Assembly (NCBI GenBank): GCA_017885385.1
Contig: JAFNGF010000282.1
Coordinates: forward strand, 12,913 to 18,581
Reading direction: 5' to 3'
From: Planctomycetota bacterium
GTDB taxonomy: Bacteria; Planctomycetota; Phycisphaerae; Sedimentisphaerales; Anaerobacaceae
Length of the DNA: 5,669 bases
Shown: in pieces, positions 1-5,505 of the stretch
Numbering within the stretch: position 1 is the stretch's first letter
How the letters are laid out: each line of letters starts with the position of its first letter
Translations under genes and position numbers: made by a program
The notes under the pieces: generated by a model
What the model saw: the letters and a program-made list of their open reading frames with translations, nothing else
Told to the model about the DNA's origin: nothing
The model's database searches: none

Positions 1-1113
1 TACGGTTTTTTTCACCGCATACTGAGCTATCTTACGCAGAAGCCGACCGATGCGGAGGAATTGCTGAAGACGGCGATTGACTGCGGGCAGGCGAATCTCA
101 AGGCGATGGAATTGCTCGATGCCGCCAATACCGCTGCATACGGGCACCCTGAGCCGACACAGGTCAGGATTACGCCCGTTAGGGGCAAGTGCATCGTGGT
201 GTCGGGCCACGATTTGAAGGACCTTGAGGAGCTATTGAAACAGACCGCCGGCAAGGCAATCAACGTCTACACTCACGGAGAAATGCTGCCCTGCAACGCT
301 TACCCTGGGCTGAAAAAGTATAAGCACCTTGTGGGCAATTACGGCGGCGCCTGGCAGAACCAGCGAAAGGAATTCGACGAGTTTCCCGGTGCGATTCTGA
401 TGACCACAAATTGTCTGCAGAGACCCAAGGATAGCTACAAACACAGGATTTTCACTTCCGGCGTCGTTGGATGGAACACAGTGACATATATTCGTGACCG
501 TGATTATACGCCGGTGGTCGAAGCTGCGCTGGCGGAGCCAGGATTTGCCGAGGATGCTTCTCCAGAATATCTAACGGTTGGTTTTGCCCGTAATGCCGTG
601 CTCGGCGCAGCCGAACGGGTAGTCGAGCTGGTCAAACAAGGGAAAATCCGGCATTTCTTCTTGATCGGCGGCTGTGACGGTGCCAAGCCCGGACGGAACT
701 ACTATACTGACCTGGCACAAAAAGTGCCGCACGATTGTGTAATCTTGACGTTGGCGTGCGGCAAGTTCCGCTTCAACAAGCTCGAATTTGGCGACATCGA
801 AGGCATTCCGAGGCTGCTGGATTGTGGGCAGTGCAATGACGCATATTCGGCGATTCAGATTGCAGCCGGGCTGGCAAAGGCATTTGATTGCGGCGTAGAC
901 GAGCTGCCGCTTTCGCTTGTGCTGTCCTGGTTTGAGCAGAAGGCGGTAGCGATTCTGCTGACGTTGCTGCACGTGGGGCTCAGAAACATGCGGCTGGGAC
1001 CAAGTCTGCCGGCCTTTGTCAGTCCCAATGTGCTGAAGGTGCTGGCCGAGAAGTATAATGTCAAGCCGATTGGAGATGTTGACCAGGATCTGGCCGATAT
1101 GCTGAAGGCGTGA
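1..1113 (+). CDS. hcp: Hybrid cluster protein (hydroxylamine / NO reductase, prismane family), 5'-truncated by window edge
   Basis: The frame is open from base 1 to the TGA at 1111-1113 (370 codons), so the N-terminus lies outside the window. Family members are about 540-550 residues, so roughly the last two thirds are present and the N-terminal cysteine motif for the cubane cluster is missing. All seven expected hybrid-cluster ligands are visible (numbering from base 1): His70 in SGHDL, Glu94 in HGEM, Cys138 in TTNC, Cys225 in GGCDG (the persulfide-type Cys), Cys253 in ACGKFRF, Cys278 in GQCND and Glu312 in FEQKA. Their spacings match those known for Desulfovibrio Hcp almost exactly. The family is cytoplasmic and reduces nitric oxide and/or hydroxylamine during anaerobic nitrosative stress. 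A ferredoxin-like gene follows after 17 nt, suggesting cotranscription. The family call is very secure; the physiological substrate is inferred. An upstream-lying TTG at 61 is not the real start, because conserved-looking coding continues before it. Confidence 0.96.
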   Translation, partial: YGFFHRILSYLTQKPTDAEELLKTAIDCGQANLKAMELLDAANTAAYGHPEPTQVRITPVRGKCIVVSGHDLKDLEELLKQTAGKAINVYTHGEMLPCNAYPGLKKYKHLVGNYGGAWQNQRKEFDEFPGAILMTTNCLQRPKDSYKHRIFTSGVVGWNTVTYIRDRDYTPVVEAALAEPGFAEDASPEYLTVGFARNAVLGAAERVVELVKQGKIRHFFLIGGCDGAKPGRNYYTDLAQKVPHDCVILTLACGKFRFNKLEFGDIEGIPRLLDCGQCNDAYSAIQIAAGLAKAFDCGVDELPLSLVLSWFEQKAVAILLTLLHVGLRNMRLGPSLPAFVSPNVLKVLAEKYNVKPIGDVDQDLADMLKA

Positions 1114-1130
1114 TTTGTTAAAGAAACAAG

Positions 1131-1937
1131 ATGGTTTCGCGAAACATTGTAAAGATAGATGAAGAAAAATGCAATGGCTGCGGTTTTTGTGTGATCGCCT
1201 GCGCAGAAGGCGCCATAAAGCTGATCGGGGGTAAGGCCAAATTGATAAGCGAATCATACTGTGATGGTCTGGGCGCTTGTATTGGGCATTGTCCTCAGGA
1301 TGCGATTAGCATTGAGCAGCGGGAATCTGCCCCGTTCGATGAGCAGGCAACAAAATCACACCCAGCGCAAGAGCAAATAGACGCCCGGGAGCGCAGCGAC
1401 CATCATACTAGTGCCGGATTGATGTGCTATTTTGTCTGCCCGAGCTCAGTAGCGAAACAGTTGCGGCAAAAGCCTGTTCTGCGAAGCGCTGCGCAGGCTC
1501 GCGGAGCAGAGAGCACGGGGTCCGAACAGGTTGTCGCGGAAACTCTGTCTCGGCTTAGTCATTGGCCGGTACAATTGAGGCTGGTCTCCCCTAACGCGCC
1601 GTATTTTGCCCAGGCTGATTTGTTGCTCGTTGCGGACTGTGTGCCGTTTGCGATGGGCGATTTTCACAGCAGGATTCTGAAGGGCCGCAGTATCGCTGTG
1701 GGCTGCCCGAAGTTTGCCGATGCAGTGTTCTACATTGAAAAGCTGTCAGCGATACTGAAGGCGAACAAGCTGAAGAGTCTGACGGTGGTTCACATGGAGG
1801 TGCCGTGCTGTTTCGGACTGACTCGGATTGCCCGCGAGGCTATTGCGAGCAGCGGCGTGAACGTATCTTCTGACGATGTTACCGTCGATTTACGCGGTAA
1901 CATCAGTAAGGTCGAAACGATAGAAGTAAGGGCCTGA
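1131..1937 (+). CDS. Dicluster-type 4Fe-4S ferredoxin-like protein with extra C-terminal cysteines, hcp-associated
   Basis: The 268-residue protein starts at ATG 1131, giving MVSRNIVKIDEEKC, the usual opening for this type. No strong Shine-Dalgarno is visible. The N-terminus has one classic [4Fe-4S] motif (Cys14, 17, 20, 24). A second motif follows, with Cys44, Cys50 and Cys54-Pro in the form CDGLGACIGHCP; this lacks the regular CxxCxxC spacing. A polar linker (about 64-95) leads to Cys99 and Cys103-Pro. The C-terminal half is not a ferredoxin fold but has motifs I associate with ferredoxins encoded beside hcp in anaerobes: ADCVPFA (Cys170), GCPK (Cys192) and HMEVPCCFGL (Cys226, Cys227). It is probably a cytoplasmic electron carrier, and possibly the electron donor to Hcp, filling the role of E. 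coli Hcr, which is a different family. It lies 17 nt after hcp and 17 nt before the permease. The Fe-S assignment is strong; partnership with Hcp is inference. Confidence 0.9.
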   Translation: MVSRNIVKIDEEKCNGCGFCVIACAEGAIKLIGGKAKLISESYCDGLGACIGHCPQDAISIEQRESAPFDEQATKSHPAQEQIDARERSDHHTSAGLMCYFVCPSSVAKQLRQKPVLRSAAQARGAESTGSEQVVAETLSRLSHWPVQLRLVSPNAPYFAQADLLLVADCVPFAMGDFHSRILKGRSIAVGCPKFADAVFYIEKLSAILKANKLKSLTVVHMEVPCCFGLTRIAREAIASSGVNVSSDDVTVDLRGNISKVETIEVRA

Positions 1938-1954
1938 CCCCCAAACGGTGTTTT

Positions 1955-2998
1955 ATGATGAGTGGTTTAATCAGATCGCTAATCTTGGATTTTTGGGACA
2001 CTACGGCCGAGATGTCGCCGTATTTATTGTTCGGCTTTTTCATGGCGGGGATTCTTTCGGTGCTTTTATCGCCGCGTCTTGTGGAAAAACATCTGGGCGG
2101 CAGGGGGATTTGGCCGTTGGTGAAGGCATCGCTTTTCGGGATTCCGCTGCCTTTGTGCTCGTGCAGCGTCATCCCCGTGTCAATGTCACTATATAAGCAC
2201 GGAGCAAGCAAAGGTGCTACGGTGGCATTTTTGCTATCGACTCCTCAAACCGGCGTGGACAGTATTTTTGTAACATTGAGCCTTCTGGGACCTGTCTTTG
2301 CTATTTTTAGGCCGTTAGCTGCGCTGGCGACAGGTGTCGCTGGTGGGATTTTGGTAGATGTAATCGACCGGCGCGCCGCAAGCAAAGCTTCGCCGACAAC
2401 AAAATGCGCAGATGAATGTTGTTCCGGCCCGAAGAAAAATGGGAAACTGCTCCGAGTGTTGAAGTATGGGTTTGTGACACTACCGCGTGACATTGGCAAA
2501 CCACTGCTTGTCGGATTGGTTATCGCATCTATCATCTCGGCCGTGGTGCCGGATGGTTTTTTCGCGGAAAAATTGGGCACCGGTTTTTTTGCGATGGTAG
2601 TGATGATGATCGTGGGGATACCTATGTATGTCTGTGCAACCGCCTCGGTGCCGATAGCGGCGGCGCTGATCTTGAAGGGTTTGACGCCCGGCGCAGCCAT
2701 AGTTTTTCTTATGACTGGGCCGGCCACCAATGCCGCAAGTTTGGTCACTATTTGGAAGGCTTTGGGAGGTCGAAGCGCAGTTACCTACCTTCTTACCGTT
2801 GCCGGATGTGCGCTGTTAAGTGGGATTGTGCTGGATAATATCACTCGCGGCGTCAACGTCACAATGGCAGGGCAGGCGAATTGGATGCTCCCATCTGCGG
2901 TCAAGTATATTTCGACACTCGTACTTTTAGCCATTCTGGCATTTGCGTTCTGGCGCACAAGAAAAACGGGCGAATGCACTGGTGCTGAGATAACATAG
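1955..2998 (+). CDS. Permease of the SO_0444 / UPF0718 (ArsP_1-like) family, putative Cu/Zn or metalloid efflux
   Basis: This 347-residue integral membrane protein has about eight to ten hydrophobic segments (roughly 21-40, 60-79, 86-106, 110-136, 182-199, 208-226, 231-253, 276-296, 316-334). The family signature GIPLPLCSCSVIP (62-74, Cys68 and Cys70) is followed by LLSTPQTGVDS (93-103). A second, related half occurs at 221-262: GIPMYVCATASVP then FLMTGPATNAAS. This shows the internal duplication typical of such permeases. A hydrophilic loop between the halves has Cys151, Cys155 and Cys156 in KCADECCSGP, a plausible soft-metal site. Related proteins are annotated as Cu/Zn efflux or organoarsenical permeases; the substrate here cannot be read from sequence. 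Two consecutive ATGs (1955, 1958) could start the protein and neither has a clear Shine-Dalgarno. It is the third gene of the hcp cluster, 17 nt after the ferredoxin. The family call is firm; the metal specificity is not. Confidence 0.88.
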   Translation: MMSGLIRSLILDFWDTTAEMSPYLLFGFFMAGILSVLLSPRLVEKHLGGRGIWPLVKASLFGIPLPLCSCSVIPVSMSLYKHGASKGATVAFLLSTPQTGVDSIFVTLSLLGPVFAIFRPLAALATGVAGGILVDVIDRRAASKASPTTKCADECCSGPKKNGKLLRVLKYGFVTLPRDIGKPLLVGLVIASIISAVVPDGFFAEKLGTGFFAMVVMMIVGIPMYVCATASVPIAAALILKGLTPGAAIVFLMTGPATNAASLVTIWKALGGRSAVTYLLTVAGCALLSGIVLDNITRGVNVTMAGQANWMLPSAVKYISTLVLLAILAFAFWRTRKTGECTGAEIT

Positions 2999-3220
2999 GA
3001 CCCGTCGCCAGAAGTGGACAGACATCTCATCTATATTGGCATTCCGGCGATTATCGGGCTTAGACACTCCACACCGAACAAATCTGGTTCTCAGCCGGCA
3101 GTATAATTTCGCCCGTTGCTGTTTAAGCAGGGGGCGGCCGGATTACTGTTTGAACAAAACTCCCAGGTTCATAATTGCCTTGTGCGCTTATAGTTGTGGT
3201 TTGCCGCAACAGCAACTCTT

Positions 3221-3262
3221 GCCTGCGCGTGGGCAGGCCTGTGCCCGCGTAAGCGGGGGTCC
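3221..3262. repeat. Pair of adjacent GC-rich hairpins (REP-like palindromic element, copy A)
   Basis: Two perfect inverted repeats lie side by side. The first has arms GCCTGC (3221-3226) and GCAGGC (3233-3238) around a 6-nt loop. The second has arms CCCGC (3244-3248) and GCGGG (3253-3257) around GTAA, which in RNA would be a GNRA tetraloop (GUAA). The block ends GGGGGTCC. Its reverse complement resembles the segment at 5567-5603 in motif order: GGACCCC, a GC/GCGG palindrome, then GCCTGCC and a closing G-rich arm. This fits a dispersed palindromic repeat, but two divergent copies in one window do not prove it. No run of T follows, so an intrinsic terminator is unlikely. Confidence 0.6.
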
Positions 3263-3384
3263 TGTGATGGCGATGCTGCTCAGATGCACAGGCAGCAGAC
3301 GAGCCGTGGCGGCAATTTCTTAGTCATATTTGCCTTTGCCGGCATCAAAAAAGTTAAGCGGACAGGATATCGAACCGATAAATT

Positions 3385-3419
3385 TCCTCAGAGGAGCCCG
3401 CTTTTGGCGGGGCAGTTTT
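3385..3419 (+). promoter_or_regulatory. Possible structured leader / weak terminator-like hairpin upstream of the export gene
   Basis: Two small inverted repeats follow each other. TCCTC (3385-3389) and GAGGA (3391-3395) form a palindrome with a single central base. CCCGC (3397-3401) and GCGGG (3407-3411) form a 5-bp stem around TTTTG. Four T residues come at 3416-3419 after a 4-nt gap. The structure lies about 50 nt upstream of the export-gene ATG, so it may act as an attenuator or leader element. The stem is short and the T-run poor, so a strong intrinsic terminator is not supported. It matches no riboswitch class that I recognise. Confidence 0.3.
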
Positions 3420-3454
3420 GAGCCTTGGAACGATCGGGAGCTCAGTAATCTTTT

Positions 3455-3459
3455 GGGAG
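3455..3459 (+). promoter_or_regulatory. Ribosome binding site for the export lipoprotein
   Basis: GGGAG lies 10 nt before the ATG at 3470. It is the clearest Shine-Dalgarno-like sequence preceding a gene start in the window. Together with the lipoprotein signal peptide that begins exactly at this ATG, it fixes the start of the export gene. Confidence 0.6.
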
Positions 3460-3469
3460 TTTTAATAAT

Positions 3470-5491
3470 ATGAATAAGGCGCAGAGCATAACTATCGCAC
3501 TGGTTTGGGCTATTGTAAGCGTTCACCTGGCAGGCTGTGGGAATAAGTTCTTTGATCCGACCCAGATAGGAAGGTTCCGTCCCACGCCGGCGGTCAATGT
3601 GATACTGGACTCGTTAGGTGTGGCGGAGGAGACGCCGGTACCCTACAAGAACGCTGAGGAGCCGCGACCGAGTGACATTGTAGCCGTAGAAGATGACTAT
3701 GTATTCACATCCGGTGATGTTATCAGAATAGCTATTTTCGAGCTGTTTCAAGAGGGAATGACGGTCGTAAATGATTATGTTGTGACCGAGACCGGCAAAA
3801 TTTCGGTACCGGATGTCGGCATTGTTCAAGCGGCAGGATTGACCGAAACACAACTTGAAGAGCAGATAAAACAGAGCCTTTCGCCGGGCATATTGAAGGC
3901 GCCTGCGGTTAGCGTGACTCTGCTTAATTCACAGCAGCGGACGTTTTCTATATTAGGTGTCGGTGTGCCGGGGCCGGGCAGATACCTTATTCCTCGGTAT
4001 GATTTCAGGCTGACCGATGCGCTTGCCACCGCGGGCGGGCCCGCACAATTCAACGTCAGCTATATCTACGTGTCACGCCGTCAGAAGAGCACGCAGGAAT
4101 CGCCCGGGGTAACTAAACCTGAGGCCGGCAAGCTGGACCTTAACAGGCTTGATACGGTTGAGCCGAAGCAGGGTGGACTCCAGATTTTCCAACCGGGCCG
4201 CGCCAGACCTCAGTTACCGCAGTCCATAACCGGCAAGCCTGTGGTGAGCCTGCCGAATCCATCCGAATCTACCGCCCAGCCTGGTATTCCAAAGCAGGGC
4301 CGTGAGCTGCGGTCTCAGTCGGAACGCGAAATGCTGCAAATTATAACGCCTCAGGTGCAACGTAGCTGGCCTGAGAGCAAAAAAGTGCTTATATCCTCCA
4401 CGGAGATGGTAAGCAATAGTGACCTTGACCAGGCGACTTTGCCGCCGGGCTTCTACGTGCCGGCCAATCGCGGACGGCAAGTGACATCTACGAGAGGTGC
4501 ATCAAACCCGCCGCTTTTGGGGCTGACTGATCGCAGGACTATGGATGGTTATGCAGCCGCTATGTACACTCCGAGCGCATCAGCCGGCCTATTTGGCTCA
4601 TCGATGACGGGCGAAGAAACCACGAATAACAAGCTCAGCGGAGAGATTGAGTGGACCTTCAGAGACGGCAAATGGGTCGCCATTCAAGTTGGGCCGCCGC
4701 AGCCGGCGGCTCCCGAAATAAAACAACAGGTACAACCCGCTGACCAGATTGAGTGGACGTTCCAGGACGGCAAGTGGGTCCCCATTCAAGTTACTCCGCC
4801 GAAACCGCCGGAGCCCCAGGCTAAAGAGGCTGAGGCGGGCGGCCGGATAGAGTGGATTTTTGAAGACGGCAAATGGGTGCCGGTCCAGGTTGGTCCGCCT
4901 AAGCCCACAAAGCCGGTGATAAAATTTGAGCCGGAAGGGCCCGCTGTACCGCTGGAGGAAAAGCTGGTGGCCGAAGAGCTTGAGTGGGAAAAGGCGGTTC
5001 AGGCGCGAGTTATAAAGATCCCGGCTGCCAGATTGCTGGCGGGTGATCCGCGGTATAATATCGTAATAAGGCCGGGCGATACTATTCACGTGCCGGTTGA
5101 TATTATTGGCGAATTCTGTATAATGGGCAACGTCAACAGCAGGGGCTACGTTAACATAACAGGCCGACCGATGACCTTAAAGATGGCTATAGCTGCGGCA
5201 GGCGGCTTGGGGTCTTTGGCCTGGCCAAAACGCTGCGAAGTGATAAGAAGAATCGGCGAAAACAAAGAAGAGATTGTAATGGTAGACCTGGATAAGATTT
5301 CCAACGGTGAGCAGCCGGACTTCTTTATTAAGCCGAACGACCTGATCAATGTCGGCTCACATGCAACCGCCAGGTGGCGTGCGATTTTGCGGAATGCCTT
5401 CAGAGCGACTTACGGCTTCGGATTTGTTTATGACCGTAATTTCGGGGACGCAGATTATGGCAAAGGCTTCCGCTTGCCCCATTGGTTTTAG
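3470..5491 (+). CDS. Wza-like polysaccharide export lipoprotein (Poly_export + SLBB-like domains) with Trp-rich repeat insert
   Basis: This 673-residue protein begins with a lipoprotein signal: hydrophobic residues 7-20 and lipobox LAGC ending at Cys23. Gly24 follows the Cys, so outer-membrane sorting is expected. Residues about 74-152 match the Poly_export domain (YVFTSGDVIRI, then TETGKISVPDVGIV). A first SLBB-like region follows at about 157-204 (FSILGVGVPGPGRYLIP, then LTDALATAGG). Residues about 205-515 form a Pro/Gln-rich insert that carries three Trp-rich repeats. The tail has RPGDTIHVPV (534-543), a second SLBB-like domain (about 546-594, MKMAIAAAGGL-like core) and IKPNDLINVG, then a C-terminal segment with WRAILRNAFRATYGF. 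Wza-type proteins are usually about 350-400 residues, so this one is much longer because of the insert. The expected role is the outer-membrane channel for capsule or exopolysaccharide. No ligase, polymerase or tyrosine kinase gene is visible in the window. The family call is secure; the polymer is unknown. Confidence 0.92.
   Translation: MNKAQSITIALVWAIVSVHLAGCGNKFFDPTQIGRFRPTPAVNVILDSLGVAEETPVPYKNAEEPRPSDIVAVEDDYVFTSGDVIRIAIFELFQEGMTVVNDYVVTETGKISVPDVGIVQAAGLTETQLEEQIKQSLSPGILKAPAVSVTLLNSQQRTFSILGVGVPGPGRYLIPRYDFRLTDALATAGGPAQFNVSYIYVSRRQKSTQESPGVTKPEAGKLDLNRLDTVEPKQGGLQIFQPGRARPQLPQSITGKPVVSLPNPSESTAQPGIPKQGRELRSQSEREMLQIITPQVQRSWPESKKVLISSTEMVSNSDLDQATLPPGFYVPANRGRQVTSTRGASNPPLLGLTDRRTMDGYAAAMYTPSASAGLFGSSMTGEETTNNKLSGEIEWTFRDGKWVAIQVGPPQPAAPEIKQQVQPADQIEWTFQDGKWVPIQVTPPKPPEPQAKEAEAGGRIEWIFEDGKWVPVQVGPPKPTKPVIKFEPEGPAVPLEEKLVAEELEWEKAVQARVIKIPAARLLAGDPRYNIVIRPGDTIHVPVDIIGEFCIMGNVNSRGYVNITGRPMTLKMAIAAAGGLGSLAWPKRCEVIRRIGENKEEIVMVDLDKISNGEQPDFFIKPNDLINVGSHATARWRAILRNAFRATYGFGFVYDRNFGDADYGKGFRLPHWF
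4646..4906 (+). repeat. Three tandem in-frame repeats encoding a 20-residue Trp-rich unit
   Basis: The export lipoprotein carries three copies of the pattern I-E-W-x-F-x-D-G-K-W-V-x-x-Q-V-x-P-P-x-P. They lie at residues 393-412, 427-446 and 460-479 (bases 4646-4705, 4748-4807, 4847-4906), with start-to-start periods of 34 and 33 residues. The DNA is also similar: each copy has GACGGCAARTGGGT followed by a similar pyrimidine/purine pattern, which indicates duplication rather than convergence. Pro-rich spacers separate the copies. A degenerate fourth start (ELEWEKAV, 503-510) may follow. Each unit could form a small beta-hairpin; the function is unknown. Confidence 0.9.
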
Positions 5492-5505
5492 TAGAATCCT
5501 TTATT

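Larger units (their letters stand above)
2999..3469. other. Intergenic region with no convincing gene
   Basis: These 471 nt separate the hcp-ferredoxin-permease cluster from the export gene. Short open frames here (3014-3106, 3036-3323, 3194-3421) show no recognisable domain, and the two longer ones run through the hairpin repeat, so I do not call them genes. No clear intrinsic terminator with a long T-run follows the permease. No tRNA or rRNA is seen. Supported contents are the tandem hairpins at 3221-3257, the palindromes at 3385-3411 and the ribosome binding site before 3470. The size and content fit a promoter plus 5' leader for the export gene. Confidence 0.7.

Noticed and set aside
571..1257. 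Minus-strand open frame of 228 codons opposite hcp and the ferredoxin start
   Set aside because: It overlaps the hcp frame, which has all its cluster ligands, and its translation shows no domain-like pattern. It is a shadow of the plus-strand coding sequence.
1948..2196. Plus-strand 82-codon frame starting at GTG just before the permease
   Set aside because: It overlaps the permease in another frame; the permease frame carries the family signature and the membrane segments.
2245..2748. Minus-strand open frame of 167 codons opposite the permease
   Set aside because: It lies fully inside a well-supported membrane protein gene and shows no independent motif.
3102..3107. Perfect TATAAT as a promoter -10 box for the export gene
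   Set aside because: No acceptable -35 hexamer lies 16-18 nt upstream and no TG extension precedes it. The site alone is expected by chance in AT-richer spacer DNA.
3150..3175. TTGAAC and CATAAT as a promoter pair
   Set aside because: The spacer is only 14 nt, too short for a usual sigma-70 type promoter.
3036..3323. Plus-strand 95-codon frame in the spacer
   Set aside because: It is rich in Arg and Cys, has no recognisable motif, and its end is a translation of the hairpin repeat.
4646..4906. Repeats considered as a CRISPR array
   Set aside because: The units are in frame, encode a conserved peptide, diverge by codon and lie inside a long open reading frame.
4598..5089. Minus-strand open frame of 163 codons with its own internal repeats
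   Set aside because: The repeats are simply the antisense reading of the Trp-rich units of the export lipoprotein.
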